A program made the translations under genes and the position numbers. Under the pieces are notes generated by a model that did no database searches, was not told the DNA's origin, and was given only the letters and a program-made list of their open reading frames with translations. This document shows positions 1 through 9,948 of a stretch of 64,000 nt of DNA, piece after piece (position 1 is the stretch's first letter; every line of letters begins with the position of its first letter). The stretch covers positions 434,001 through 498,000 of the forward strand of contig NZ_LT629796.1 in assembly GCF_900106065.1 (NCBI RefSeq), written 5' to 3'. Source of the DNA: Pseudomonas mandelii. Lineage in GTDB: Bacteria > Pseudomonadota > Gammaproteobacteria > Pseudomonadales > Pseudomonadaceae.

Positions 1-113
1 TCATGATTAGACTGAAAATAGAGAAAAACTAATTATTAGTCAGCTAAGCATGACCGTTGGCTTGAGGCAAGGTCTGGTCTGTAGTGAATCGTTACATCAC
101 TGTAACAGGTCAT

Positions 114-2240
114 TTAAACCTCGAATTCGGATTGCAGCGCCGCCCGAACGCAGTACAAGACACCTTCCGGCACTCGCCCGGCGAACAGCGCGGCAATCTC
201 CGACACTGGCGGCAACTCGCCCTCGCCATCGAGGAAGGCATCCTGAACTTCGCCCATCAATTCTTCGGGCAGGTCCAGCGCTTGTTCCAGCGACAACTGC
301 TGCTTGCCGATGGCCTCGGCAAGCATGGTGTAGACATTCTTTTCCGAGCATTGCAGTTGGCCGGCGATCTGCAGCGGCGTCATGCCTGCGCGAGCGAGGG
401 TGATCAACTCGTGGCGCACGTCGGCAACGACTTTCGGTGCCTCGACCTGACCGCCCAGCACTTCGAGGAAGGCTTCGCCGTAACGTTCGAGCTTGCGTGC
501 GCCGACGCCGCTGACCGTGGCCATTTCCGCCAGCGAGGTTGGCTGGCTGCGGAGCATTTCCAACAGTGTCGAGTCGGGGAAGATGACATACGGCGGCACG
601 CCATGTTCCTCGGCGAGCTTGCGACGCAAGGCACGCAAGGCTTCCCACTGTTCGCGTTCTTCGCCACGAACCAGCTGGCTCGCCTGGCTCTTGCTGCTTT
701 TGGCGGTGGTCTGCGGCTTTAGGTCGCGGCGCAGTTCCAGGGTCACTTCGCCCTTGAGCAGCGGCCGGCAGGTGTCGCTCAGGCGCAGGCCGCCGTAGCC
801 TTCGAGGTCAATGTCTGCCAGGCCACGGGCCACCAGCTGGCGGAACAGGGAGCGCCATTCGCTCTCGCCCATGGCCTTGCCAACGCCATACACCGACAGG
901 TGTTGATGGCCGAAGCTGCGGATCTTTTCGTTGTCCTTGCCCAGCAGCACGTCCACCAGATGCCCGACGCCATAACGCTGGCCGGTGCGGTAGATTGCCG
1001 AGAGCGCCTGACGGGCCGGCTCGGTGGCGTCCCAAGTCTGCACGCCATCGACGCAGTTGTCGCAATGGCCGCACGGCTCGGGCATGTCTTCGTCGAAGTA
1101 GGCCAGCAAGGTTTGCCGACGGCAGCGGGTTTCTTCGCAGAGCGAGAGCATGGCGTCGAGCTTGTGTTGCTCCAGACGCTTGTGGCGCTCATCGCCTTCG
1201 GAGTTTTGCAGCATCTGCTTGAGCATCACCACATCTTGCAGGCCGTAAGCCATCCAGGCATCCGCCGGCAGACCATCACGGCCGCCGCGACCGGTTTCCT
1301 GGTAGTACGCCTCAAGGGATTTCGGCAAATCGAGGTGGGCGACAAAGCGCACGTTGGGCTTGTCGATGCCCATGCCGAACGCCACGGTGGCGACCATGAT
1401 CAGCCCTTCTTCGTTGAGGAAACGCTTCTGGTGATGGGCCCGGGTGTCGTTGGGCAAACCGGCGTGGTACGGCAGCGCCGGAAAACCTTGCTCGCTGAGG
1501 AACACTGCGACTTCGTCGACTTTCTTGCGCGACAGGCAATAGACGATACCGGCATCGCTGCGGCGCTCGGCAAGGAACGCCAGCAACTGCTTGCGCGGCT
1601 GCTCCTTGGGTACGATGCGGTAGAAAATGTTCGGACGGTCGAAGCTCGAGAGAAAGCGCTCGGCGTTCTGCAGATGCAAACGGTCGACGATTTCTTCGCG
1701 GGTGCGCTTGTCGGCCGTGGCCGTCAGGGCAATACGCGGGACGTTGGGGAACAGCTCCGCCAACTGGCCCAGTTGCAGGTATTCGCGACGGAAGTCATGG
1801 CCCCATTGGGACACGCAGTGTGCTTCGTCGATGGCGAACAGGGCGATTTCAAGGCTTTGCAGGAAAGCCAGCATGCGTGGCTGGACCAGACGCTCGGGCG
1901 CCAGGTACAGCATCTTCACTTCGCCGCGCTTGATCCGCGCGGCGAGATCACGCTGCTGCTCGGCGCTCAGAGTGGAGTTCAATGCAGCGGCGGCGACGCC
2001 GAGCTCTTCGAGGGTCGCGACCTGATCGTCCATCAGTGCGATCAACGGCGATACCACCACGGCCAGGCCTTCGCGCAGCAGCGCCGGCACCTGGAAGCAC
2101 AAGGATTTGCCGCCACCGGTAGGCATCAGCACCAAGGCGTCACCGCCACTGGCCACGCGCTCAATGATTGCACCCTGGCGGCCACGGAAACTGTCGTAGC
2201 CGAAGATGTCCTTGAGGACGCGTTGAGCCTGTTCGAGCAT
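114..2240 (-). CDS. recQ: ATP-dependent DNA helicase RecQ
   Basis: This is a 3'-to-5' superfamily 2 DNA helicase acting in recombinational repair and fork processing. The 708-residue product has Walker A (GGGKS, residues 42-46), the DEAH box (138-141) followed by the RecQ-typical [11 protein letters not shown], a cysteine-rich zinc-binding segment (CGHCDNC), the RQC winged helix and a C-terminal HRDC domain around residues 525-600. The open frame runs 66 codons further upstream, but the ATG at 2240 opens the conserved [15 protein letters not shown] sequence and gives the usual family length. It is divergent from the YecA-family gene; the gap holds a REPIN. Intact and highly recognisable. Confidence 0.97.
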   Translation of the reverse strand: MLEQAQRVLKDIFGYDSFRGRQGAIIERVASGGDALVLMPTGGGKSLCFQVPALLREGLAVVVSPLIALMDDQVATLEELGVAAAALNSTLSAEQQRDLAARIKRGEVKMLYLAPERLVQPRMLAFLQSLEIALFAIDEAHCVSQWGHDFRREYLQLGQLAELFPNVPRIALTATADKRTREEIVDRLHLQNAERFLSSFDRPNIFYRIVPKEQPRKQLLAFLAERRSDAGIVYCLSRKKVDEVAVFLSEQGFPALPYHAGLPNDTRAHHQKRFLNEEGLIMVATVAFGMGIDKPNVRFVAHLDLPKSLEAYYQETGRGGRDGLPADAWMAYGLQDVVMLKQMLQNSEGDERHKRLEQHKLDAMLSLCEETRCRRQTLLAYFDEDMPEPCGHCDNCVDGVQTWDATEPARQALSAIYRTGQRYGVGHLVDVLLGKDNEKIRSFGHQHLSVYGVGKAMGESEWRSLFRQLVARGLADIDLEGYGGLRLSDTCRPLLKGEVTLELRRDLKPQTTAKSSKSQASQLVRGEEREQWEALRALRRKLAEEHGVPPYVIFPDSTLLEMLRSQPTSLAEMATVSGVGARKLERYGEAFLEVLGGQVEAPKVVADVRHELITLARAGMTPLQIAGQLQCSEKNVYTMLAEAIGKQQLSLEQALDLPEELMGEVQDAFLDGEGELPPVSEIAALFAGRVPEGVLYCVRAALQSEFEV

Positions 2241-2445
2241 AAAAACTCCAAAAATCACCGAAACATCCCTGCAAGGCTGGTTCAGAACCACGCAGGCTGC
2301 ACTGACAAATCGTAAGTGCGCATTGCATGACGCTTCACATTTCAGCCGCGACGCCAGCAGGGCATCACAAAACGCGCGAGTATACCCGAGGCCTCCCTTG
2401 CAAAGGGCACCGCTGAGAAGACACATAAGGACAAACACCGCACAA

Positions 2446-2539
2446 CCTGTGGGAGCGAGCCTGCTCGCGATGGCGGCATGTCAGGCGATAAATGTATTGG
2501 ATGTACCGACCTCATCGCGAGCAGGCTCGCTCCCACAGG
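2446..2539. repeat. REPIN: inverted pair of REP palindromes (GTGGGAGCGAGCCTGCTCGC type)
   Basis: Two copies of a short Pseudomonas REP palindrome face each other: GTGGGAGCGAGCCTGCTCGC at the left and its reverse complement, ending CTCCCAC, at the right. They can fold into one long imperfect hairpin. The pair occupies much of the 410-bp gap between the divergent recQ and YecA-family genes; the rest of that gap holds only their presumed promoters. Confidence 0.9.
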
Positions 2540-2650
2540 GATTGCGGTGTTTGTGAGGTCCCAGCGTTGCAAATATCCCGCGCGGCTGGCCTGAGCGCTC
2601 AAGAAGGCCTAGAATTCCCGCATCTGTTAATTCCCCAAGGTAGCCCTTTA

Positions 2651-3238
2651 ATGTCCTTCGCTGAGCAACTAACCCGTTTGCAAGTCTTCCTCGACGCCGA
2701 CGAACTGCACGACGAGGCGCTGGACTACGTGGCCGCCCACGGCTACCTCACTGCGCTGTCGATCTGTTCCGAAGAGGTTCCGGATCGTGAATGGATCGAC
2801 GCCCTCTTCGCCGAAGAGCCGCATTACGCTGACGACACCGAGCGTGAAGCGATCGAATCCACCCTGCTGGCCCTCAAGGCTCACATCGCGCGCCAACTGG
2901 CCTCCGATGAAGAGTTCGAGCTGCCTTGCGACCTGGACCTGGGCGAAGAGCCGGACGATTCCGACCTGCGCGGCTGGTGCATCGGTTTCATGGAAGGCGT
3001 GTTCCTGCGCGAAGCGGCCTGGTTCGAAACCGCCGAAGACGAAGTCAGCGAAATGCTGCTTCCGATCATGGTCGGTTCGGGTCTGTTCGACGAACAGCCT
3101 GAGTTCGAAGACATCGCCAAAGACGCCAATCTGATGGACGACATGATCGTGCAGATCCCGGAAGCCCTGACCGCGCTGTACCTGCTGTGCCAGGCGCCAG
3201 ACGAAAAACCGGCGATCCTCAAGCCACGTCACCACTAA
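2651..3238 (+). CDS. YecA/UPF0149 family protein
   Basis: A 195-residue acidic, mostly helical protein of the UPF0149 (YgfB/YecA) group. The ATG at 2651 starts MSFAEQLTRLQVFLDADELHDEAL, which fits the family better than upstream in-frame codons. The internal RGWCIGFMEGVFLREAAW segment is the typical UPF0149 core (GWCxGFxxG). No zinc-binding C-terminal SEC-C tail is present. The biochemical role of the family is not established. The next gene, a YbaN-type membrane protein, starts 10 bp downstream, so the two are probably co-transcribed. Confidence 0.85.
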   Translation: MSFAEQLTRLQVFLDADELHDEALDYVAAHGYLTALSICSEEVPDREWIDALFAEEPHYADDTEREAIESTLLALKAHIARQLASDEEFELPCDLDLGEEPDDSDLRGWCIGFMEGVFLREAAWFETAEDEVSEMLLPIMVGSGLFDEQPEFEDIAKDANLMDDMIVQIPEALTALYLLCQAPDEKPAILKPRHH

Positions 3239-3248
3239 GGTTTTGCCT

Positions 3249-3644
3249 ATGGACAACCCCATAGGCAACCGCTCCCTGATGTTGCGTTACGTGCTGCTAG
3301 CCATCGGCTGGCTGAGCGTAGCGCTGGGGGTGATCGGGATTTTCCTGCCGGTGTTGCCCACCACGCCCTTCCTGCTGCTGGCGGCCGCCTGTTTCGCCCG
3401 CAGTTCGCCACGTTTCTATCAATGGCTGGTGGGGCATCCACGGCTTGGCCCGTGGATTCGCGACTACCTTGACGGCAACGGCATCCCGCTCAAGGGCAAG
3501 GTCTACGCCATCGGCCTGATGTGGGTGAGCATCCTGTTCTCCTGCTACCTGGTTCCCCTGCTGTGGGCGCGAGGGGCCATGCTGACCAGCGCGGTGCTGG
3601 TGACGATCTACATCCTCAAACAGAAAACCCTGCAAAAGCCCTGA
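3249..3644 (+). CDS. YbaN family inner-membrane protein (DUF454)
   Basis: A small integral membrane protein of about 131 residues with the DUF454 signature: a first helix (LLAIGWLSVALGVIGIFLPVLPTTPFLLLAAACFARSS, split here only by family convention) including the invariant LPVLPTTPF loop, then SPRFYQWLVGHPRLGPWI and two further hydrophobic helices. An in-frame TTG lies two codons upstream; the ATG at 3249 is preferred. No function is known for the family. It follows the YecA-family gene by 10 bp and is followed by a REPIN. Confidence 0.85.
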   Translation: MDNPIGNRSLMLRYVLLAIGWLSVALGVIGIFLPVLPTTPFLLLAAACFARSSPRFYQWLVGHPRLGPWIRDYLDGNGIPLKGKVYAIGLMWVSILFSCYLVPLLWARGAMLTSAVLVTIYILKQKTLQKP

Positions 3645-3648
3645 GCTT

Positions 3649-3781
3649 CTGTGGCAAGGGAGCTTGCTCCCGCTGGGTTGCGAAGCATCCCCAGAACCTC
3701 CCCCCAATTCTCCTGACAGACCTCATTGATTGGTTTGGCGACTGCTTCGCAGCCGAACGGGAGCAAGCGCCCTCGCCACAG
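3649..3781. repeat. REPIN (GTGGCRAGGGAGCTTGCTCC type)
   Basis: An inverted pair of REP palindromes, left arm GTGGCAAGGGAGCTTGCTCC and right arm GGGAGCAAGCGCCCTCGCCA, each followed by the linked GCTGGGTTGCGAAGC-type tail. It fills the gap between the YbaN-type gene and lapG and belongs to the most abundant REPIN class in this window. Confidence 0.9.
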
Positions 3782-3865
3782 GGTCCATCTGCCGACCCGA
3801 CGATTAGTCCTGTCTTTTAAAGAACACCGCCTAGACTTCAGTCATCTGCACCCGAGCAGCCAGAC

Positions 3866-4573
3866 ATGTCCCGTCGATGGCGTAGTCCAGGAAGGTCAAC
3901 GCTCCGACTTCGGCTCGGCGGATGGCTGCTGCTAGCGAGTTTTCTGCTGACCGGGCTCAGCAGCGTGTGGGCCAACTGGAACTTTACGCAGATCCTGCAA
4001 ATCGCCGAAAAGCGCTACGGTCCGCTCGGCCCCGCCCAAGGAAGAATCGAGGCCTGGAGTCAAATGCTCAAAAGCGAACTCAACCAACCCGAGCGCGAAC
4101 AACTGGACGCGGTCAATCGCTTCTTCAATCAACAGCTGAATTTTCAGGACGACACGCGCATCTGGCGCCAGACCGATTACTGGGCCACGCCGGAAGAATC
4201 CTTGATCAAGGGCGCCGCCGACTGCGAAGACTACGCCCTGGCGAAATATTTCAGCCTGCGCCAACTCGGGATTCCCAGCGAGAAACTGCGCATTACTTAC
4301 GTCAAGGCACTGTCCCAAAACCAGGCGCACATGGTGCTGACCTTCTACAGCAGCCCCACGGCCGAGCCGCTGGTGCTCGACAACCTGATCGGCGAGATCC
4401 GCCCCGCCTCCCAACGCAAAGACCTGTTGCCGGTGTACGCCTTCAATGCCGAAGGCCTGTACTTGCCGGGGGCCAATGGCGGCAAACGCAGCAGCGACTC
4501 GAAGAAGTTGTCGCGTTGGCAAGACGTGTTGAAAAAGATGCAAGCCGAAGGGTTCGCCGTGGGCGAAGGCTAG
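3866..4573 (+). CDS. lapG: LapG-type periplasmic cysteine protease
   Basis: A transglutaminase-like cysteine protease that cuts LapA-family adhesins after the N-terminal retention module and so releases them from the cell surface. The 235-residue product has a basic N-terminus and hydrophobic export segment (about 17-36). The catalytic triad fits C120 (GAADCEDYALAK), H155 (NQAHMVL) and D172 (VLDNLIG); the acidic residues around W106-D119 match the known calcium-binding area. It is followed by lapD with a 22-bp gap, an established functional pair: LapD sequesters LapG when c-di-GMP is high. The likely substrate site, TAAG, is present in the adhesin encoded at 25.6-33.5 kb. Confidence 0.95.
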   Translation: MSRRWRSPGRSTLRLRLGGWLLLASFLLTGLSSVWANWNFTQILQIAEKRYGPLGPAQGRIEAWSQMLKSELNQPEREQLDAVNRFFNQQLNFQDDTRIWRQTDYWATPEESLIKGAADCEDYALAKYFSLRQLGIPSEKLRITYVKALSQNQAHMVLTFYSSPTAEPLVLDNLIGEIRPASQRKDLLPVYAFNAEGLYLPGANGGKRSSDSKKLSRWQDVLKKMQAEGFAVGEG

Positions 4574-4595
4574 CCGCCATCGCAAGGAGCGTTTT

Positions 4596-6536
4596 ATGTC
4601 ACTGCGCAAACAGTTGTTTCTCGCCATTTGCCTGTTCTTGCTGGTGGCCTTCAGCGGCAGTTTTTTTGTCAGCCTGGAAAGCTCCCGTGAACAGATGCTC
4701 GGCCAGTTGCGCTCCCACGCCCAGGACGCTGCCACCGCCTTGGGTTTATCGTTGACCGCGCAGATCGACGACCCGGCGATGACCGAATTGATGGTCAGCT
4801 CGATTTTCGACAGCGGCTATTTCCGCAGCATCCGCGTCGTCAATATCGTCGATGGACAAGTGCTGGTGGAGCGCAGCGCGCCGGCACAGATCGATGGCGT
4901 GCCCGGCTGGTTTGTGAGCCTGGTCAACCTGCGCCCGGAAGGTGGCGATGCCCTGGTCATGCGCGGTTGGGAACAGGTGGCGCGGGTCGAAGTGCTGAGC
5001 AATCCGCAGTTCGCCCTGGCCAAACTCTGGGACAGCACCCTCGGCAGCCTGATCTGGCTGTTGGTCTGCGGATTGCTCAGCGCCGTATTCGGTGGATGGT
5101 TGTTACGCCGGCAATTGCGCCCGCTCGACAAAATGGTCAGGCAGGCCGAAGCCATCAGCAAACGCGAGTTCCTCAGCCTGCCCAAATTGCCACGCACACC
5201 TGAACTGAGGCGTGTGGTGCTGGCCATGAATCAGATGGTCGAAAAGCTCAAGGCGCTGTTTTCCGAAGAAGCCACGCGCAGCGAAAAACTGCGCGCCGAG
5301 TCTTATCAGGACAGCCTCACCGGCCTGGCCAATCGACGCTTGCTGGATGAACAACTGGCCGACCATTTATTGGTTTCCGAGCAAAGCAGTGACGGCCATT
5401 TACTGATGCTGCGGATCAACGACCTGATCGGCCTCAACCAGCGCCTGGGCGGACTGCGCACCGACGGGCTGATCAGCGCCGTCGGCGAATTGCTCAAGCG
5501 TCTGACGCAGCTGCCTGAACGCCGTACCTGGCTGGCGGCGCGCAATCGTGGTGGTGAGTTCAGCCTGCTGACCCCCGGCCTGGACAGTACCGAAGCCGCC
5601 CGACTCGCCTCGGAAATCAGCGCCACCCTGGAAAATCTGCGCCTGACCGGTGCCAGCGATTGCATGCCCGTGGCGCATTTGGGCGTGGTCGCTTATCAGC
5701 CCGGCGAACCGGCCAGCGACGTCCTGCTGCGCCTCGATCAAGCACTGGCCCAGGCCCAGCAACATCCCGAACGGCCGTGGGTGCATCTGGCCCGCTCCGA
5801 TACCGCGACGGACCACACCCAACACGACTGGCGCACCTGGATCGACGACGCCCTCACCGAGGGCAAAATGCAGCTGTATTTCCAACCCGTGGTGCAATGC
5901 GCCGACACCAGCCAGGTGCTGCACCACAAAGTCCTCGCGCGCCTGCTCGAGCCGCAAGGCGAGGCCATCGCCGCCGGGCATTTCCTGCCGTGGATCGAGC
6001 GTCTCGGCTGGACCGCGCGGTTCGACCTGGCGATGCTCGAAGCCACCCTCGACTACCTCATCGTCAACCGCTGGCCCTTGGCGTTGAGCCTCTCCGGCAG
6101 CACCTTGCGCGACCCGGCGCAACTGCGACAAATCATCGACATGCTCGAGTCACTGCCCGATCTGGCACCTCTGCTGACCCTGGAAATCGACGAACGCCAA
6201 CTGCCGCCCCCCGATGAACTGCAACGCCTGAGCCACAGCCTGCTCGACACCGGTTATCGCATCGGCTTGCAGCACTTTGGCGGCAGTTTCAGCCAGATCG
6301 GCAATCTCACGCAGCTTGGGTTGGCGTACTTGAAAATCGATGGGGCGTACATCCGCCACATTGATGAGCAGAGTGACAAGCGGCTGTTTATTGATGCGAT
6401 CTACCGGGCGACCAACAGCATTGATTTGCCGTTGATTGCGGAGATGGTCGAGACCAAAGGCGAGCTGGAGGTGATTCGGGCGTTGGGGTTGTTTGGGGTC
6501 ATGGGACGGTTGATCGGGCCGCCGGAGCCGATGTAG
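4596..6536 (+). CDS. lapD: LapD-type inner-membrane c-di-GMP receptor
   Basis: Transmits cytoplasmic c-di-GMP levels to the periplasm by binding and holding LapG. Order in the 646-residue protein: TM1 (about 6-26), periplasmic output domain (27-150, including the GWFVSLVNL area with the conserved tryptophan that contacts LapG), TM2 (about 150-172), HAMP and signalling helix (172-235), degenerate GGDEF (RGGEF near 318) and degenerate EAL (KVLAR near 444), ending GLFGVMGRLIGPP. Loss of both catalytic motifs is the family hallmark and indicates a receptor rather than an enzyme. SD AAGGAG precedes the ATG. It lies 22 bp after lapG; no clear terminator follows. Confidence 0.95.
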   Translation: MSLRKQLFLAICLFLLVAFSGSFFVSLESSREQMLGQLRSHAQDAATALGLSLTAQIDDPAMTELMVSSIFDSGYFRSIRVVNIVDGQVLVERSAPAQIDGVPGWFVSLVNLRPEGGDALVMRGWEQVARVEVLSNPQFALAKLWDSTLGSLIWLLVCGLLSAVFGGWLLRRQLRPLDKMVRQAEAISKREFLSLPKLPRTPELRRVVLAMNQMVEKLKALFSEEATRSEKLRAESYQDSLTGLANRRLLDEQLADHLLVSEQSSDGHLLMLRINDLIGLNQRLGGLRTDGLISAVGELLKRLTQLPERRTWLAARNRGGEFSLLTPGLDSTEAARLASEISATLENLRLTGASDCMPVAHLGVVAYQPGEPASDVLLRLDQALAQAQQHPERPWVHLARSDTATDHTQHDWRTWIDDALTEGKMQLYFQPVVQCADTSQVLHHKVLARLLEPQGEAIAAGHFLPWIERLGWTARFDLAMLEATLDYLIVNRWPLALSLSGSTLRDPAQLRQIIDMLESLPDLAPLLTLEIDERQLPPPDELQRLSHSLLDTGYRIGLQHFGGSFSQIGNLTQLGLAYLKIDGAYIRHIDEQSDKRLFIDAIYRATNSIDLPLIAEMVETKGELEVIRALGLFGVMGRLIGPPEPM

Positions 6537-6589
6537 GCCGGTTAACGCCAATCCTGCTATGCATTACCGCTTATCGGAAACAGGGACTT

Positions 6590-6609
6590 ACCTGTTATTT
6601 CTGACAGTA
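6590..6609 (+). promoter_or_regulatory. lux-box-like element, copy 1, with downstream -10
   Basis: The 20-mer ACCTGTTATTTCTGACAGTA is an imperfect palindrome with the CT-N12-AG layout of LuxR-type operators. A TTAAAT hexamer begins 22 nt after it (6632-6637), where a -10 would fall if the box sat at about -42. It lies 66 bp before the Ig-like/RCC1-like gene. Two further copies precede two other genes of the same family. The operator assignment is inference from pattern and placement. Confidence 0.55.
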
Positions 6610-6675
6610 GCCAACCGCACGGTCTAACACCTTAAATAACTCCGTCGCCCAGCCCCCCTCGACAGGAGTCTCCCC

Positions 6676-9600
6676 ATGCTCGTGCAACCCGTCCGTCACC
6701 TTGTTTCCATGCTGCTGCGTGAACCAGAAATCCCCGGTGCCCGTTTACTGGACTCTTCCACTGACGTCTGGGCAATCAACCGTGCCGCCGCCCTGGACAA
6801 CTTCCCCATCAACGGGCTCAAGGTCTACGTCCCGGCTTGGTCAAGCATGGGCAAAGGCGACAAGGTCGAGCTGCAGTTCGACGACCAGGTGGTCAATCAG
6901 CACATCATCACCGACGACGCCGAAGTCGGTCAGCGAGTGACCTTGTGGGTCGAGCCCAGGCATTGGCTGACCGGGACGCACACGCTGGCGTACCGGGTGA
7001 CGCGTTTCAATCAGGGCGCCGAGACGTTTACGCCGGCACTCAAGCTCTACGCCAAGCTGGAGATTCCTGCGGGCCAGGACACGGACGACACCCCAGGCAG
7101 CCACTCGAACCTGTACCTGTTCATCGATCCGGCCATCGTCGAGAACATCGTCGACAAGGAGATCGCCGCGGCCGGGGTGGACATCATCATTCGGGCCGAG
7201 TCCGGGACCGGCGTGCCTTATCCGGATGCGGCGGTGGGCGATGTCATGGTGCTGAGCTGGGGCGGTGTGCTCGTGGAATCCGCGCCGCTGACTGCCGAGC
7301 AGATCAGCGACCCGGCCACTCACCCGATCGTGATCCACGTCGACGAAGCCATCATCCTGGCCGCGGGCGACACCGACATCTCCGGGCTGGCGGTCACCTT
7401 CCGCGTGCGCGATGTGGTGCACAATTTTTCGGAAGACTGGTGCAAGGCCACGCGGCTGGTGGTCATGACCGGCACCGATCTGCTCGATGCGCCGATCGTC
7501 AAGGAGGCGAAGAACAACATCCTTGACCTTGATGCGCTGGAGGACAAAAACATCACGGCTCAGGTCTGGGCCAAAGGGCCGGCGTTCAAGCAGGACGACC
7601 GCATCATCCTGAAGATGCGCGGCACCACCGTGGACAACGAGGCCGTGGAAGTCATCGCGCCGGCCCAGACGGTCAACAACCTGCCGCATACCTATGAATT
7701 CGAACTGTCCAACGCCGACGTGCGTCAACTGGCCAAAACCCAGGTGACTTTTTCCTATCGCGTAGAGCGCCCGGGCGTGACCGACCCCCTGCCGTCCAAG
7801 GGGCAATTTGTCACCTTCATCGGCGAACCGAAACACCTGGCCGCGCCCAAGGCCGAAGATGAACAAAACGGCGCGATTGATCCGGACCTGCCTCACCCCC
7901 GCGTGCGGATTCCGTTCGATCCGATCATGCAGCAGGGCATGGCCATCGACCTCATCTGGGCCGGCACCCGCCCGGATACCGGCAGCTACACCCCTGAGCT
8001 GGATTGGTATTTTCCAACCTGGGAAGAGATCGAAGCCCAGCAAGATTTCTTCATCGCGGTGGACGGCAGGCACCTGAAAACCCTGGAAGGCGGCACGCTG
8101 GAGCTGTCGTACTACCTGCTCCGCGAAGGCCCGAACGGTGAAGTCATCCGCCGCGAATCGCTGCATGCGGCGCCGCTACAGGTGGGCGAGCCGCAGTTCG
8201 AGTTGGTCAAACCGATCGTGCAGGGTGAACAGGACGGAGCGCTGGAGCCCGGGGACCTGCCCGGCGGCATCGGCAAACTGACCGCGCCAAGGCCGACCGT
8301 CAAACCGACCCAATCCGGTGACATCGTGACCTACACCTGGACGGGTGAAGTCACGGGTACCACGGAAGACTCCGTCACCCTCAATGGGCTGTCCAAGGAC
8401 AAGGATGTGAATTTCACCCTCAACGCCACGTTTGTCGCCGAACACATCGAGCCGAATCGCGGCAAGAAGGTGACGGTGAGTTACCGGATCTGGCGGGCGG
8501 CGACGAACGAGACGAGTTATTCGAATGTGCTGGAGTTTGGGGTTGGCCAGGCGATTGGCTCAGGCAACCTGAAAGTCATGGGGGCGCGCTTCAATTGCCA
8601 TACGTTTGGGAGTTTCGGCGCTTCTCGTGTATTGAGCGCGTTCGATGCCACGACCGAGCAACCCATAGAGGCGCAGTGGAAATATGCCACAGACACTGAG
8701 TGGACAACTGCCACCACCTGGACTGATACAACGCCACAGGAACCTTTACAGGTTCGTTCCTCCGACAAACAGATCACCCTCAATCCGGCAAATATTATCG
8801 GCAACACATCCTCCTTCGTCGCGCATCGTGACGGGGGTGACGTGATCGCTTGGGGCAACGCTGATTGGGGGGGGACGATTCCTCCGGCCATTATGCCCCT
8901 GAAAGACATTGTTGAAGTCAGTAGCACTGAAACCGCTTACGCTGCCCGCCGAACCCATGGAGCGGTGGTGGTGTGGGGGCCCGCGAGTAGTGGTGGGGAC
9001 ATGGGCAGTGTTGTGCCTTCGGACTTTGTTCGGGTTGTTGGTAACTTTGGGGCGTTTGCCGGTTTAAAGAATGCGAATCAGGTGGTTGCCTGGGGTCATG
9101 ACAACGCGGGCGGCACTGTGCCTACTGCAATCGCTGCACTCAGGGACATTGTGCGGATCGTTGTCAGTGGCTTCGCATTTGCCGCGCAACGGGCCACCGG
9201 GCAGGTGGTGGCTTGGGGGGATCCCCGTCTAGGGGGAAATCTGCCGACGGACATTGCCCTGCTCACCGATATCAACATGATCCTCGGTGCCCAGCAGGCC
9301 TTTGCAGCCCTTCGCGCCAACGGCCGTCTCGTCGCTTGGGGCAGGGGCGAGGCTGGTGGAGACCTGCCAGCACCGATTGCTGCATTGAACGACATCATCG
9401 AGCTGCGTTGTAATGCTCTGGCGTTTATAGCGAAGCGCGCTACAGGCCAATGGGTGGCTTGGGGCCAACAATTTGCTGGTGGCACTATCAGCCCAGAGTT
9501 CGCGGAATTGAAGGATATTGTCGACGTGTGCTCCACAGAATTTGCATTCGCAGCTCGTCGTGCCAACGGCCATGTAGTGGCGTGGGGAAGAGCGTACAGC

Positions 9601-9933
9601 GGCGGCGTGGTGCCTGTCGACATCGCGCTGCTGAACGACATTGTGCAGGTGGCCGGCACGGGGGAAGCGTTCGCAGCCTTGCGTAAGAATGGTACCGTCG
9701 TAGCTTGGGGTAACCAGCGTATGGGGGGGGATACGTCAGCGGTTGAGGACCAACTGATCAATGTACAAGCCTTATACGCCAGCTACGGGGCGTTCACGGC
9801 CCTGACCTCCGATGGTCGCGTTGTAACCTGGGGTGACCCGGGAAAAGGAGGCGACAGCAGTGCAGTGCAAGACCAGTTGGTCGGTCAGGTTTCCTATCAG
9901 GTAAGTGCAGTTTCGCGTGGGGTGAGTGTTTAA
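6676..9933 (+). CDS. Large Ig-like-repeat protein with a C-terminal 41-residue RCC1-like repeat array
   Basis: A 1085-residue protein of unknown function. Residues about 1-640 hold Ig-like beta modules of about 110 residues with the recurring pattern GDxVxLxWxG ... VxNxPHxxxF ... LAxxxVTFSYRVxR. Residues from about 723 to the end hold eight full copies and one partial copy of a 41-residue unit of the form VVAWGxxxxGGxxPxxIAxLxDIVxVxxxxxAFAAxRxxG, resembling RCC1 blades but shorter than the usual 50-residue unit. No signal peptide or membrane helix is evident. The ATG at 6676 has SD AGGAG 8 nt upstream. Its promoter carries the shared lux-box-like element. It is a paralogue of the genes at 10294, 18810-22162 and 22309. 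RCC1-like arrays are protein-interaction propellers in general; a target cannot be inferred. Confidence 0.8.
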   Translation: MLVQPVRHLVSMLLREPEIPGARLLDSSTDVWAINRAAALDNFPINGLKVYVPAWSSMGKGDKVELQFDDQVVNQHIITDDAEVGQRVTLWVEPRHWLTGTHTLAYRVTRFNQGAETFTPALKLYAKLEIPAGQDTDDTPGSHSNLYLFIDPAIVENIVDKEIAAAGVDIIIRAESGTGVPYPDAAVGDVMVLSWGGVLVESAPLTAEQISDPATHPIVIHVDEAIILAAGDTDISGLAVTFRVRDVVHNFSEDWCKATRLVVMTGTDLLDAPIVKEAKNNILDLDALEDKNITAQVWAKGPAFKQDDRIILKMRGTTVDNEAVEVIAPAQTVNNLPHTYEFELSNADVRQLAKTQVTFSYRVERPGVTDPLPSKGQFVTFIGEPKHLAAPKAEDEQNGAIDPDLPHPRVRIPFDPIMQQGMAIDLIWAGTRPDTGSYTPELDWYFPTWEEIEAQQDFFIAVDGRHLKTLEGGTLELSYYLLREGPNGEVIRRESLHAAPLQVGEPQFELVKPIVQGEQDGALEPGDLPGGIGKLTAPRPTVKPTQSGDIVTYTWTGEVTGTTEDSVTLNGLSKDKDVNFTLNATFVAEHIEPNRGKKVTVSYRIWRAATNETSYSNVLEFGVGQAIGSGNLKVMGARFNCHTFGSFGASRVLSAFDATTEQPIEAQWKYATDTEWTTATTWTDTTPQEPLQVRSSDKQITLNPANIIGNTSSFVAHRDGGDVIAWGNADWGGTIPPAIMPLKDIVEVSSTETAYAARRTHGAVVVWGPASSGGDMGSVVPSDFVRVVGNFGAFAGLKNANQVVAWGHDNAGGTVPTAIAALRDIVRIVVSGFAFAAQRATGQVVAWGDPRLGGNLPTDIALLTDINMILGAQQAFAALRANGRLVAWGRGEAGGDLPAPIAALNDIIELRCNALAFIAKRATGQWVAWGQQFAGGTISPEFAELKDIVDVCSTEFAFAARRANGHVVAWGRAYSGGVVPVDIALLNDIVQVAGTGEAFAALRKNGTVVAWGNQRMGGDTSAVEDQLINVQALYASYGAFTALTSDGRVVTWGDPGKGGDSSAVQDQLVGQVSYQVSAVSRGVSV

Positions 9934-9948
9934 GGGACGGATCGATTG

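Noticed and set aside
900..2315. A 471-residue open frame opposite recQ
   Set aside because: Shadow of recQ codon bias; no domain, and recQ is intact on the other strand.
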